A stretch of DNA of 64,000 bases from Pleionea sediminis (GCF_007570825.1 NZ_SUNB01000002.1:186001-250000), one strand, 5' to 3'. Shown: positions 8,120-17,930, counted from the first letter of the stretch. Notes: a model not told the origin generated them from the sequence alone. Made by a program: numbers and translations.

Positions 8120-9211
8120 TTACCGTTTCTTTACTCGTTCAGTCCGACCGTAAGCTTCCGAGAGATACGGAAATATTTTTGCCATTTTGCCATCCGATAA
8201 TGGATTACCATCAACATCAACAAAAGACACGGTAACCGCTCCTTCATCACGACCACCAACAATAACTTGGTAAGGACCTTCCTCAAGATCAAGTGCTACC
8301 CCTTCTTCACCACCAAACATGGAAGCAAAGAATCCTGGTTCATTAGGCACAAAATTAAAGAAATAAGTGGACTGAGCACGATCTTTATCGGTCAATGTAA
8401 AACCAAAAGGCTCTAAAATTTTAGGAGTTTTTAACCAAACAGTGCGCCAATCCGACTCTGCCAAAAGCGCTGCATTGTTATTTGCATCTTTAGCCAATTT
8501 AACAACAAATCCTCGACGCATCTGCTGCAACATTTTCGCATTCTCAAGACGATCGAGGTAGTCCATGTATCCAACAAATTCGTTCAAGAAGCGCGTCGCA
8601 ATTTTTTCTGAAGTCGGTAACTTTATCCATTTATCTTCTTCGTAAGGCATTCGTTGGTACTGTATATGTTGCACTTCAATACTGACTTCTCCTTTACGTT
8701 CACCTTCCGCTAAGTTGATTCGATATTTTGAGCGTTCAAATCTTGGAAGAACGGTACCGAAAACTGCGCGCCACCAAGCTTCATTATCCTCGACAACCCA
8801 ATCGGTCTGAATATCTGTACCCACGTTATTGATTGAAACGTTTTTATAATTAAAAAACTGTTCAATTTGTTGTTTTAATTCAGCTTTATCTTTCAACCAA
8901 AAAACCGCAGGATTATTTGCTGCACGATTCACTCGCATGCCTTGGCTTACAGCCAAAATTTGGATGGGCGGCATACGGTCAAGCTCTTCTCCTGCTTTAT
9001 TTTTTCGAGCCTGTGACGATAGAGGCGGTACGGGTAACTCGTTACTTAAACGAGATTTATCGTAGTCTTCAGGTATCTCGAGAGAACGCGATTGTTTTGC
9101 TTTCAAATAATCATTCGTCGAATCATGGATTAAGCCATCTTCACCGTACAGCCAACTACAGCCCGATAACAAACTGGTTGACGCTACAAGAAAAACCCAC
9201 AAATACTTCAT
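8120..9211 (-). CDS. bamC: Outer-membrane assembly lipoprotein BamC
   Basis: A 363-residue lipoprotein with signal sequence and lipobox LLSGC near residue 18. BamC is a subunit of the BAM complex that inserts beta-barrel proteins in the outer membrane. The first part after the Cys is the unstructured segment known to run over BamD, followed by two helix-grip domains. The position directly downstream of dapA (10-bp gap) matches the conserved dapA-bamC (nlpB) pair of gammaproteobacteria and supports the call. BamC sequences are poorly conserved, so context carries weight. Confidence 0.88.
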   Translation of the reverse strand: MKYLWVFLVASTSLLSGCSWLYGEDGLIHDSTNDYLKAKQSRSLEIPEDYDKSRLSNELPVPPLSSQARKNKAGEELDRMPPIQILAVSQGMRVNRAANNPAVFWLKDKAELKQQIEQFFNYKNVSINNVGTDIQTDWVVEDNEAWWRAVFGTVLPRFERSKYRINLAEGERKGEVSIEVQHIQYQRMPYEEDKWIKLPTSEKIATRFLNEFVGYMDYLDRLENAKMLQQMRRGFVVKLAKDANNNAALLAESDWRTVWLKTPKILEPFGFTLTDKDRAQSTYFFNFVPNEPGFFASMFGGEEGVALDLEEGPYQVIVGGRDEGAVTVSFVDVDGNPLSDGKMAKIFPYLSEAYGRTERVKKR

Positions 9212-9221
9212 CTAACTCTCC

Positions 9222-10097
9222 TCACTTCGCCAAAGCTAAGCGCACTAATTCGCGTTTAAGCGCCTCTTGCCCCACTTCAAGCGAAGTCAACGGTAACCTT
9301 AAACTATGTTCAATTTTTTTCATTGCAGCCAAAGCCCATTTCACAGGAATTGGGTTTGCTTCGACAAACAAAAGTTCGTGCAGCGCTGCCACCGATGCAT
9401 CAACAGCCCTGGCTTTCTCTATTTCACCCGCCAGAGTATGATTACAACGTAACGCCATCTGCTGTGGAACTATATTAGCGGTCACCGAAATAACACCTTC
9501 GCCTCCCATTTCCATAAAAGACTGGGAAGTTGGATCATCACCGCTCAACAAAGAGAACTGACTCCCTTTATGGGTAATAAGTTCCTTAGCTCGTTCTAAA
9601 TCGCCTGTGGCATCTTTCAAGCCAATAATGTTTTGATGCTGCGCCAGTTGAAATACAGATTCGTTCGTCAAATCACAGGCCGTTCTCGCTGGCACATTAT
9701 ATAGATAAATGGGATGCTGAGCGATATCCGCTACCGCATTAAAATGCTCAACTAACCCTTTTTGACTGGGTTTGACATAATACGGACAAACGGTCAAAAA
9801 ACCATCAACCGCGAAACCATTCAATGCTTGTGTATTTTGCAGAGTTGCCTGTGTCGAATTCGCTCCGTTCCCCACCAAGACTTGAAAGGAATCATCGGAA
9901 AACTCTAAAGTAATTTCGACTAACCGATGAATTTCAGCATCCGTTAATGATGCCGATTCGCCTGTCGTTCCTGCAACAACGACACCGTGAGTTCCACTTT
10001 GTTTATGCCAGTCCACTAAGTCTCGATAAGCCGCAAAATCGACTTTTCCCGCCTGAGTGAAAGGGGTAACAATGGCCACTATACTGCCGCGTAACAT
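9222..10097 (-). CDS. dapA: 4-hydroxy-tetrahydrodipicolinate synthase
   Basis: A 291-residue TIM-barrel aldolase that condenses pyruvate with aspartate semialdehyde, the first step specific to lysine and meso-diaminopimelate. The Schiff-base lysine is Lys161 in GLKDATGD. The catalytic Tyr133 sits in YLYNVPART, and GTTGES (43-48) is the substrate loop. Length matches the family. The start is ATG 10097 with GAGG upstream. It is the first gene of dapA-bamC-MBL and divergent from gcvR across a 283-bp spacer. Confidence 0.96.
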   Translation of the reverse strand: MLRGSIVAIVTPFTQAGKVDFAAYRDLVDWHKQSGTHGVVVAGTTGESASLTDAEIHRLVEITLEFSDDSFQVLVGNGANSTQATLQNTQALNGFAVDGFLTVCPYYVKPSQKGLVEHFNAVADIAQHPIYLYNVPARTACDLTNESVFQLAQHQNIIGLKDATGDLERAKELITHKGSQFSLLSGDDPTSQSFMEMGGEGVISVTANIVPQQMALRCNHTLAGEIEKARAVDASVAALHELLFVEANPIPVKWALAAMKKIEHSLRLPLTSLEVGQEALKRELVRLALAK

Positions 10098-10380
10098 ACA
10101 AGCCTCTAATCAATGTTGGTTTTGGATGTGTCGTTAAGAGCCGCTATGTTACTCATGGTCCCGCCCGAGTACAAGCTATGGTTATTCATCAGTCCATCTA
10201 TGAACTTAATTGATGTTCTTTTAATCGAAAACAAGTGAACAACTTATCCTCAAACTTGCCTTCTTTTGTATATAAATCAACCATAAGAGTGTGTATAGTA
10301 TTTGATCCAAGTTAAAGTGCTGACAATTTTGATTTTAAGCTTTAAACTGCGCAGCCATCTCAAAACCAGTAAGAATTAAT

Positions 10381-10917
10381 ATGAGTGCACGATTAGTTAT
10401 TTCTGCGATAGGTTCAAATCGTAGAGGCATTGCGAATGAACTCGCACACATTATTCAAGAGTTTGGGGCCACCATATTGGAAGGCCATATGACGGTAATG
10501 AGCAAAGAATTTGCGGTTATTATCGAAGTCACAGGTCCGTGGAATGCGTTAGCAAAGTTAGAGCACCAGTTGCCTTTAAGAGCCCATCAGCTTGGGCTTT
10601 TAACGATGTTAAAACGTACCGAATCACTGGAAGAAAATAAGCAAACGACAGCCTACCGAGTAACCATTTCAACGGTCGAAGATCGAGGAATTATCAAACG
10701 TCTCACTCAATTCTTTTCTGACAATAAAATAAATATCGACGAATTAAATTGTCGAACTTATTTAGCGCCTCACAGTGAAGATCTTATGGGTGAAGTAAAA
10801 TTGACTGTGACGATGCCTGATGATTTCAATGTTGAAGAAATCCGCACAAAGTTTGAACAATTTTGTCTTGATGAAAATTTGTCCGGAATTATCACACCTT
10901 TAAAAAATTCGTCATAA
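10381..10917 (+). CDS. gcvR: Glycine cleavage system transcriptional repressor GcvR
   Basis: A 178-residue protein made of two ACT domains, each starting with a conserved hydrophobic strand and an RRGI/RGII turn (ISAIGSNRRGIANEL; ISTVEDRGIIKRL). In E. coli GcvR senses glycine and acts with GcvA to repress gcvTHP. There is no DNA-binding domain, as expected. The order dapA (divergent), gcvR, bcp is the conserved gammaproteobacterial arrangement. Confidence 0.88.
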   Translation: MSARLVISAIGSNRRGIANELAHIIQEFGATILEGHMTVMSKEFAVIIEVTGPWNALAKLEHQLPLRAHQLGLLTMLKRTESLEENKQTTAYRVTISTVEDRGIIKRLTQFFSDNKINIDELNCRTYLAPHSEDLMGEVKLTVTMPDDFNVEEIRTKFEQFCLDENLSGIITPLKNSS

Positions 10918-10985
10918 AAATTTGCAAGGTCAAATTTATTGGCGTAGATTGAGTTTATGGTAAGAAAAATTTGGAGAAACAGGCA

Positions 10986-11456
10986 TTGAGCAAAACGCCT
11001 GCGATTGGAAAAAAAGCACCGAACTTTAACCTCCCCGCGACCGGCGACAAAAAACTTGCGCTAAAAGATTTCAAAGGTCAAAAATTAGTCATCTATTTTT
11101 ATCCCAAAGATGCTACTCCAGGTTGCACGACCGAAGGGCAAGACTTTCGCGATACCTTTAAAAAATTTAAAAATGCAAATTGTGCGATTCTAGGCGTGTC
11201 ACGCGATCCAATGAAGTCGCATGAGAGATTCAAAGAAAAACAATCTTTCCCGTTTGACTTACTGTCCGATGAAGAAGAAGTCATGTGCCAAGCTTACGAT
11301 GTTATTAAACTCAAAAAAATGTATGGCAAAGAATACATGGGTATTGAGCGCAGCACATTTTTAATCGACGAAGATGGCAAACTCCAAAATGAATGGAGAA
11401 AGGTCCGGGTAAAAGGTCATGTCGAAGAAGTATTGGCAGCGGTTAAAGCACTTTAG
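10986..11456 (+). CDS. bcp: Thiol peroxidase of the Bcp/PrxQ family
   Basis: A peroxiredoxin of about 156 residues that reduces hydroperoxides. The peroxidatic cysteine is Cys47 in KDATPGCTTEG. The partner cysteine usually found five residues later in E. coli Bcp is absent. Other cysteines (NANC, EEVMC) are not at the usual place, so it may use another resolving route. A TTG start at 10986 is preferred because GGAG (10973-10976) lies nine bases upstream. A longer reading from TTG 10971 would start inside that ribosome-binding site. It follows gcvR by about 70 bp. Confidence 0.93.
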   Translation: MSKTPAIGKKAPNFNLPATGDKKLALKDFKGQKLVIYFYPKDATPGCTTEGQDFRDTFKKFKNANCAILGVSRDPMKSHERFKEKQSFPFDLLSDEEEVMCQAYDVIKLKKMYGKEYMGIERSTFLIDEDGKLQNEWRKVRVKGHVEEVLAAVKAL

Positions 11457-11531
11457 TCACGTGCAACTTAAACGTTGATAAAAAGGTTCCGTTGCCGCAC
11501 TGTCCTGTCCATTGTATAGAGAGGTGTGTAG

Positions 11532-12944
11532 ATGACCCGAAAGAAGTTTGAAGGCAAACGAATATTTGTTCTCGATACGAACGTGCTAATGCATGATCCC
11601 ACCGCTCTTTTTCGCTTTGCAGAACACGACATTTATATCCCAATGGTGGTGCTCGAAGAACTAGACGCCGGTAAGAAAGGCGTCTCAGAAGTTGCACGCA
11701 ATGTTCGTCAAGTCAGTCGCTATCTTGATGAATTAATGAATGGAGCAACGGGAGAAGAAATCGAGCAAGGTATTCGACTTGCAGATAGTCCCTACGCCAA
11801 CGATGAAAAAACGCGCGAAGGACGCATTTTCTTTCAAATAAGAGAGCATCAAGACGCTCTCCCTGACACATTGCCAGGAACCAAAGTCGATAACACCATT
11901 CTAAATATCGCGCTTCGCTTAAAAAGCAAATACACCGATCGCCAGGTAACTTTAGTTTCTAAAGACATTAATCTTCGCATTAAATCAAAAATAATTGGTG
12001 TCCACACTGAAGACTACTACAACGATAAAGTTCTCGATGAAATCGAAAATTTATTTACCGGAACTCAAGAACTCCCAGATGACTTTTGGGATTCACACAG
12101 TCGAGAAATGGACTCCTGGCTAGAAGAAGGTCGAACGTTTTATCGCATTAACGGACCTCTTGTTCAGCGTTGGTCGCCCAATATGTTTCTTTACTCGACT
12201 CAAGGCGACAATTTTGAAGCCGTTGTTCGATCCATAAACGGTGAAGAAGCGACCATGGAGCTCGCCAAAGATTTTCGTACGGAAAATCAAAGTGTCTGGG
12301 GGATAACGGCTCGAAATCGTGAGCAAAGTTACGCTCTCAATTTATTGATGGACCCCGAAGTCGATTTTGTTACTTTACAAGGCCCTGCCGGAACAGGAAA
12401 AACATTATTGGCCCTGGCTGCAGCTTTAGAACAAACGATTGAACAGAAACTCTACAAAGAAGTTATTGTGACTCGAGTAACCATTTCTGTCGGCGAAGAT
12501 ATCGGATTTTTACCAGGCACCGAAGAAGAAAAAATGACGCCGTGGATGGGCGCGCTAATGGATAATTTAGAAGTGTTAGCACCAGGAACCATTGAAGATG
12601 ACTGGAGTCAACAAGCCACACAAGACATACTTCGAAAATGGTTAAAAGTTCGCTCACTAAACTTCATGCGCGGACGAACCTTTCTCAATAAAATTGTCAT
12701 CATTGACGAAGCTCAAAATTTAACGCCAAAACAAATGAAAACGCTCGTCACTCGAGCTGGGCCGGGAACCAAAATGATCTGCTTAGGTAATGTTGCACAA
12801 ATAGACACACCTTACTTAACAGACACGAGTTCCGGTTTGACTTATGTTGTTGACCGTTTCAAAAAATGGGGCCACTCGGGCCACATTACGTTACAGCGCG
12901 GTGAGCGATCACGACTTGCAGACTTTGCATCGGATGAACTTTAA
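11532..12944 (+). CDS. PIN domain-PhoH family ATPase
   Basis: A 470-residue two-domain protein. The N-terminal PIN nuclease domain (about 1-150) opens with FVLDTNVLMHD, whose Asp is the first metal ligand. The C-terminal PhoH-type P-loop ATPase has GPAGTGKT (about residue 284) and VIIDEAQN (about 389). This is the PIN-PhoH (PhoH2-type) architecture, for which RNA helicase and RNase activity has been reported in actinobacterial members. The start ATG is preceded by AGAGAGGTG. It is followed by a convergent hairpin shared with the permease gene. Confidence 0.92.
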   Translation: MTRKKFEGKRIFVLDTNVLMHDPTALFRFAEHDIYIPMVVLEELDAGKKGVSEVARNVRQVSRYLDELMNGATGEEIEQGIRLADSPYANDEKTREGRIFFQIREHQDALPDTLPGTKVDNTILNIALRLKSKYTDRQVTLVSKDINLRIKSKIIGVHTEDYYNDKVLDEIENLFTGTQELPDDFWDSHSREMDSWLEEGRTFYRINGPLVQRWSPNMFLYSTQGDNFEAVVRSINGEEATMELAKDFRTENQSVWGITARNREQSYALNLLMDPEVDFVTLQGPAGTGKTLLALAAALEQTIEQKLYKEVIVTRVTISVGEDIGFLPGTEEEKMTPWMGALMDNLEVLAPGTIEDDWSQQATQDILRKWLKVRSLNFMRGRTFLNKIVIIDEAQNLTPKQMKTLVTRAGPGTKMICLGNVAQIDTPYLTDTSSGLTYVVDRFKKWGHSGHITLQRGERSRLADFASDEL

Positions 12945-12974
12945 GTTCACTTCGTAACAGCAAATTAAAACCAC

Positions 12975-12999
12975 GAAGCTGCGCTTAAGCCGCAGCTTC
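12975..12999. terminator. Possible convergent terminator hairpin
   Basis: GAAGCTGCG and CGCAGCTTC form a perfect 9-bp stem with a 7-nt loop between the convergent phoH-like and permease genes. It overlaps the last codons of the latter. The T tract is poor on both strands, so its efficiency is uncertain. Confidence 0.5.
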
Positions 13000-14100
13000 T
13001 ACTTCCTCGTCTTCATCAGACTTCACGTCACCCCAGGCGCTAATGACCGCTTTAACCAAGGTTGCAAGAGGGATGGCAAAAAACACTCCCCAAAAACCCC
13101 AAATACCGCCAAAGAACAATACTGCAATAATAATGGCAACCGGATGCAGATTTACAGCTTCAGAAAACAACACAGGCACTAATACATTGCCATCCAAAGC
13201 CTGAATAACACCATAAGCAAACATGAGCCATAAAAACTGACTATCAAATCCCCACTGAATAAAACCAACCAGGGCAATAGGAAGCGTGACAACAGCGGCG
13301 CCAATGTAAGGAATCAAAACAGAAAAACCGACTAAAATGCCTAGCAACAACGAATACCTTAAGTCCATAAAAGTAAACACTACAAAACTGACCGTGCCGA
13401 CAATAAAGATTTCGACAACTTTACCTCGCACATAATTACCAATTTGAGCATTTACTTCAGTCCAAACGCGATTGGCAAGATAGCGCTCTTTCGGTAACCA
13501 CCGTAAACACCATTCAATAATCGTCTGTTTGTCTTTCATAAAAAAGAACAACATCAGTGGCACTAAAATTAAATAAACCAACAAGGCTGCCACATTTACC
13601 AGCGAATTCAAAACGGAAACGATAATTTTCTTGCCCTCATCAAACAGATCTGGACTTGCTTTGTCTTTACCGTCAGCCACTCCGTCAGCAAATGGCGCTA
13701 ATAACTTTTCAACTTGTGATTCTTTGATCACCTCGGGGTATTTTTGTGGCAATTGCTCTATGGTTGTTTTAACTTCTGCCAACATATCAGGAAACTCATT
13801 CCATAAATTTTCGAGCTGCTCCCACATAACAGGAATCAGTCCTAACACCGTGGCCAAAGCAATTGTGATAAAACCGACAAAAATAATCGAGACACTCAGC
13901 GTTCTTTTAACGCCTTTACGCTCCAAAGCTTGTACGGCCCACTCAAGCAAATACGCAAGAACAATCGCGATAAAAACAGGAGCTAAAATATCGGACAAGG
14001 TTACAACCAAACCAAATCCAGCGAGCAAAAGCATTAACAAAATAACAGCTTGCGGATCAGAAAAGTTTCTTCTAAACCAACGGATAAACAACTTTGTCAT
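12985..14100 (-). CDS. perM: AI-2E/PerM family membrane permease
   Basis: A 371-residue polytopic inner-membrane protein of the AI-2E transporter-like family. About seven or eight hydrophobic segments are visible: two near the N-terminus (18-75), one around 165-190 and four in the C-terminal half. The conserved GILVGFSVLIPYIGAAVV region and a long extramembrane loop (about 95-150) are typical. The substrate is unknown for PerM itself. The stop of the tusA-like gene is two bases from its start, so the two form an operon. In E. coli perM also neighbours bepA. Confidence 0.85.
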   Translation of the reverse strand: MTKLFIRWFRRNFSDPQAVILLMLLLAGFGLVVTLSDILAPVFIAIVLAYLLEWAVQALERKGVKRTLSVSIIFVGFITIALATVLGLIPVMWEQLENLWNEFPDMLAEVKTTIEQLPQKYPEVIKESQVEKLLAPFADGVADGKDKASPDLFDEGKKIIVSVLNSLVNVAALLVYLILVPLMLFFFMKDKQTIIEWCLRWLPKERYLANRVWTEVNAQIGNYVRGKVVEIFIVGTVSFVVFTFMDLRYSLLLGILVGFSVLIPYIGAAVVTLPIALVGFIQWGFDSQFLWLMFAYGVIQALDGNVLVPVLFSEAVNLHPVAIIIAVLFFGGIWGFWGVFFAIPLATLVKAVISAWGDVKSDEDEEVEAAA

Positions 14101-14102
14101 TA

Positions 14103-14378
14103 TTAATTTCCAGTAACCTTACGATTTGAAAAAGGCGAGTCTTGCAGTAGTTTTATTTCAACCAGCCAACCTTCGCTTTTTTCTTTGTGACTTGTGACTT
14201 CAAAGCAGTATTTTTGAGCTAACTTTTTCAGGTCCGTATAAAACGAATTGTCTAAAACCCAAAACGTAAAATACTGCCCCTTTTTACCCTGCTTCAGCGC
14301 TAATTTAGCACGAACTAAAGACAATGGGCACCGCAGTTGTCGATAATCAAAATAATTGGCATCGGGCTTTGTTTTCAA
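14103..14378 (-). CDS. TusA/SirA-like sulfur carrier protein
   Basis: A 91-residue protein of the TusA fold. The conserved active-site cysteine lies in DYRQLRCPLSLVRAKLAL (Cys17), at the start of the first helix. Canonical TusA proteins have CPxP. Here the second proline is Ser (CPLS), so relay activity is not certain. The reading runs into perM with a 2-bp gap and is divergent from bepA. A gene of this family between perM and bepA is a frequent gammaproteobacterial arrangement. Confidence 0.78.
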   Translation of the reverse strand: MKTKPDANYFDYRQLRCPLSLVRAKLALKQGKKGQYFTFWVLDNSFYTDLKKLAQKYCFEVTSHKEKSEGWLVEIKLLQDSPFSNRKVTGN

Positions 14379-14522
14379 GGCATCTTCTTGGTGCTACTCT
14401 AGGAGCAGCTATTGTAAACCCATAATTGAAGTCTTTGCACCGAAAATTGGCGCCTCAGAAGATATAAGGAACTTTCAGCCTGAAGGCTCATCCAATGTAC
14501 AAATGAGATTAGAAAGTACTCT

Positions 14523-15998
14523 ATGTTCAAACAAATTTTAACTAGCATTCAAATACTTGGCTCAATTGCTCTGAGTTCGGCAATTATATACACGGCTGTT
14601 TGGTCAGCCCCAATAGAAGCTGCCAGTAATAAACTCCCAGATATGGGGAGTAGTACGTCGAGAACGTTATCGATCTCTCAAGAACAAGCGATTGGAGATG
14701 AGTATATCTTGGGGGTTCGGCGATATTTACCGTTGATTGACGACCCTCTTTCCATCGATTACATCAATCACCTTGGTTTTCGATTGGTTGAGCAAAACCC
14801 TGAAGCGCAAGACAGACGCTTTTATTTTTTCTTAATTCAAGATTCCACCCTCAATGCCTTTGCCTTGCCCGGCGGCTACATTGGAACACACACCGGACTG
14901 ATTACTGCTGCTGAGAATGAAAGCGAGCTCGCCGCAGTGATGGGACACGAAATCGCCCACGTGACACAACGACATTTAGCGCGCCGTCTTGAACTTAGAA
15001 ATCAATTGTCGTTTCCGACACTCGCGTCATTTATCGGCGCTATATTAATCGCGAGTCAAAATCCAGAAGCAGGCGTCGGAATGATGGCTACGACTCAAGC
15101 AGGCATGCAACAAGCTTTGATCAATCACACCCGCGAAAATGAGAAAGAAGCCGATCGTATTGGTATTCAGGCCATGAGCCGCGCGGGGTTTGATCCCGGC
15201 GCAGTTGCTGCATTCTTTGAAAAAATGCAGCAGTCAACACGCTACCTCAGAAAGCCTCCTGAGTTTTTGATGACTCACCCAGTCAACCAAACTCGTATAT
15301 CTGATGCGCGAGCTCGAGCACGCAATATGCCAGAGCCAAGAAATCCAGACTCTCTCGATTTTCACCTGATAAAAGCGCGCCTTGCTTTAAGTGATGAACG
15401 CCCCAACTCAAAAAATTATCAAGAAAACAAAAAGCGACTGGCTAATAAGTCTTTAAAATCAGAAGTTGATCAATATTTCTTTGCCTTGCAATCAGCCATT
15501 AATGAAGATTACAAGACCGCCATTGATCTTCTAATGCAGTTATACATTGGTCGCCAACGCAATCTTATTTATCTTGTTAGTCTGGCCGAAACTTACATAC
15601 AGTCTGGTAAGCCAGCGAAAGCCATTCCCTTCCTTGAATCGGAACTAAAAACCACGCCGACCAGTTATCCTTTAATCATGACCTATGCCAAAGCGCTCAT
15701 TGAAAATGAACAGCCTATGGCAGCTCGCGCGATACTGCTGGAACACGCTTACAAAAAGAATGCTGAACCACAAATTTTCAAACTTCTGGGTAAAGCACAG
15801 AGCATGGCAGGCCTGGTTGACGAAGTGCATGAATCACAAGGGCAATTGTTATACTCGATGGGCGATTTAGAAGGCGCATTGGCCCAATTTGAACTCGCTC
15901 TGGGTCAAACATCGGACGATCCTTATGCGACGACAAGAATTCAGGCCAAAATAGATCAAATCCAATTTATTCTGCGCGAACGGCGTTACCGAAAATAA
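14523..15998 (+). CDS. bepA: Periplasmic M48 metalloprotease/chaperone BepA
   Basis: A 491-residue exported protein with a signal peptide (about 1-33), an M48 peptidase domain with HEIAHVTQRH (HEIAH at 142-146) and the downstream Glu ligand in ENEKEADRIG, and C-terminal TPR repeats (about 300-480). BepA helps assemble and quality-control LptD and other beta-barrels with the BAM complex. It stands next to perM as in E. coli (formerly yfgC). BamC is encoded 5 kb away. Confidence 0.92.
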   Translation: MFKQILTSIQILGSIALSSAIIYTAVWSAPIEAASNKLPDMGSSTSRTLSISQEQAIGDEYILGVRRYLPLIDDPLSIDYINHLGFRLVEQNPEAQDRRFYFFLIQDSTLNAFALPGGYIGTHTGLITAAENESELAAVMGHEIAHVTQRHLARRLELRNQLSFPTLASFIGAILIASQNPEAGVGMMATTQAGMQQALINHTRENEKEADRIGIQAMSRAGFDPGAVAAFFEKMQQSTRYLRKPPEFLMTHPVNQTRISDARARARNMPEPRNPDSLDFHLIKARLALSDERPNSKNYQENKKRLANKSLKSEVDQYFFALQSAINEDYKTAIDLLMQLYIGRQRNLIYLVSLAETYIQSGKPAKAIPFLESELKTTPTSYPLIMTYAKALIENEQPMAARAILLEHAYKKNAEPQIFKLLGKAQSMAGLVDEVHESQGQLLYSMGDLEGALAQFELALGQTSDDPYATTRIQAKIDQIQFILRERRYRK

Positions 15999-16094
15999 CG
16001 AAAATGGGATGTCACAAGTGTGTCGACATTTGTGACTTGACGCTAATGGTCAGACCAGATATGTTTACCTAAAATGACTATCGAGATTTGATCC

Positions 16095-17873
16095 ATGCCT
16101 GAATACAAAGCACCCATTGAAGACATTCAATTTTTACTTCACAAGTGGTTAAAAGTTTCTGACCACTACAAAAAATACGGTTACGACGAAGCAGCCGATC
16201 CTGAGTTAATCGACGCCATCATTACAGAAGGCGCGAAGTTCAGTGAAGAAGTCTTACTCCCGATCAATCAAAAAGGTGATGAACAAGGGTGTCAATTTGA
16301 CAATGGCACGGTCACCACGCCAGAAGGCTTCAAAGAAGCTTACCAGCAATACTGCGCGAATGGATGGCCTAGTGTCAGTTCAGACCCGCAATATGGCGGT
16401 CAGGGATTACCCTACTCAATTTCTGTCGTTCTCGCAGAAATGATTTCATCCGCCAACATGGCCTGGGGAATGTATCCAGGATTAAGCCAAGGTGTCATCG
16501 AAGCACTTCATGCGCATGGCTCTGATGAACAAAAAGAAAAATACTTACCGGCGTTAATTAGCGGTGAATGGACGGGCACCATGTGCTTAACCGAGCCACA
16601 TTGCGGTTCTGACTTAGGAATACTCAAAACGAAAGCAGAACCCAACGACGATGGCAGTTACAACATCACAGGAACGAAAATCTTCATTTCCGCTGGTGAA
16701 CACGATATGACAAATAATATCGTACATTTAACCTTAGCTCGCCTCCCCGATGCTCCAGAAGGAACGAAAGGAATTTCCCTCTTCATCGTCCCTAAGTTCA
16801 CACTGACAGATGATGGTCAACCAGGCGAAAGAAATCCTGTTACTTGTGGATCAATTGAACACAAGATGGGCATCAAAGCTTCAGCAACCGCGGTATTAAA
16901 CTTTGATTCTGCAAAAGGCTATTTAATTGGTGAAGCAAATCAAGGCTTACGTTACATGTTCACCATGATGAATGCTGCTCGATTAGCAACCGGCCAACAG
17001 GGCCAAGCTTTAAACAGCGTTTCTTATCAAAATGCCCTGGCTTACGCAAAAGATCGCTTACAAATGCGGGCTTTGTCTGGTCCAAAAGCTCCTGAAAAAT
17101 CAGCCGACCCTATTATTGTTCACCCTGACGTTCGTCGAATGTTACTCACTCAAAAAGCCTTTGCCGAAGGAAACCGGGCACTCGCTTATTACGTCGCCAC
17201 TTTAGTTGATACAGAATTACGAGCCGAAGGAGAGCGAAAAGAAAAAGCTCACAAAGAATTAAGTTTCTTAACGCCGATTTGTAAATCTTTTATGACCGAA
17301 GCAGGACACGAAACAACAAACATCGGCATGCAGATTTTAGGCGGTCACGGTTATATTGGCGAGTGGGGTCTTGAACAATTCGCCCGCGACGTTCGTATCA
17401 CTCAGATTTACGAAGGCACTAACGGTATACAGGCGCTTGATCTATTAGGTCGTAAAATTTTGATGGATAAATTCAAAACTCTACGCCGCATTCAAAAGAA
17501 AATTAAGTACTTCTGTAAAGACGCATCATCGGATAAGGCACTTAAACCTTTTGCTTCTGACTTGAAAAAGTTACTCAGCAAATGGTTTATGCTAACGCTA
17601 ACCGTCGCGCGAAAAGCAGGCAAAAATAGAGAAGAAGTGGGCGCAGCGGCACACGACTACCTTATGTACTCAGGTTACATTTACCTTGGCTTTATCTGGT
17701 TACAATTAGCCTATACAGCACGAAAAGATTCTGACAATAAAGAGTTGGCAGAGAGCAAATTGGCCACTTGTCGCTTCTACTTCGAGCGAATATTACCTCG
17801 AGTTAAAATGCATGCCGCTAATATCAAAAGTGGTGCCGACAACTTAATGGATATTCCAGATAATCAATTCTAA
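16095..17873 (+). CDS. Acyl-CoA dehydrogenase with extended C-terminal domain
   Basis: A 592-residue flavoenzyme of the long acyl-CoA dehydrogenase group that also contains DmdC. It has an N-terminal helical domain (to about 160), the middle beta domain (MCLTEPHCGSD at about 167), the C-terminal helical domain with GHGYIGEWGLEQFARD and QIYEGTNGIQALDL (presumed catalytic base Glu in YEGTN), and an extra C-terminal domain (about 460-592). It oxidises a CoA thioester to the 2,3-enoyl form with FAD. The exact substrate (fatty acyl or methylmercaptopropionyl) cannot be decided. It is transcribed alone and followed by a terminator. Confidence 0.9.
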   Translation: MPEYKAPIEDIQFLLHKWLKVSDHYKKYGYDEAADPELIDAIITEGAKFSEEVLLPINQKGDEQGCQFDNGTVTTPEGFKEAYQQYCANGWPSVSSDPQYGGQGLPYSISVVLAEMISSANMAWGMYPGLSQGVIEALHAHGSDEQKEKYLPALISGEWTGTMCLTEPHCGSDLGILKTKAEPNDDGSYNITGTKIFISAGEHDMTNNIVHLTLARLPDAPEGTKGISLFIVPKFTLTDDGQPGERNPVTCGSIEHKMGIKASATAVLNFDSAKGYLIGEANQGLRYMFTMMNAARLATGQQGQALNSVSYQNALAYAKDRLQMRALSGPKAPEKSADPIIVHPDVRRMLLTQKAFAEGNRALAYYVATLVDTELRAEGERKEKAHKELSFLTPICKSFMTEAGHETTNIGMQILGGHGYIGEWGLEQFARDVRITQIYEGTNGIQALDLLGRKILMDKFKTLRRIQKKIKYFCKDASSDKALKPFASDLKKLLSKWFMLTLTVARKAGKNREEVGAAAHDYLMYSGYIYLGFIWLQLAYTARKDSDNKELAESKLATCRFYFERILPRVKMHAANIKSGADNLMDIPDNQF

Positions 17874-17898
17874 CTAGAATTGTAAAACGGCAAGCACT

Positions 17899-17930
17899 AA
17901 AAAGGGGACGAAAGTCCCCTTTTTATTTTT
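17899..17930 (+). terminator. Rho-independent terminator after the acyl-CoA dehydrogenase gene
   Basis: AAAAGGGGAC / GTCCCCTTTT stem with a short GAAA-type loop and a following T-rich tract. The A run on the left also makes it usable for the convergent protease gene. Confidence 0.9.

Noticed and set aside
10232-10246. TTATCCTCA followed by AACTT near 10233, close to the repeats at 60 kb
   Set aside because: Only the first 14 bases match copy 3 (one mismatch); the CTGGGGA part is missing, so chance similarity is likely.
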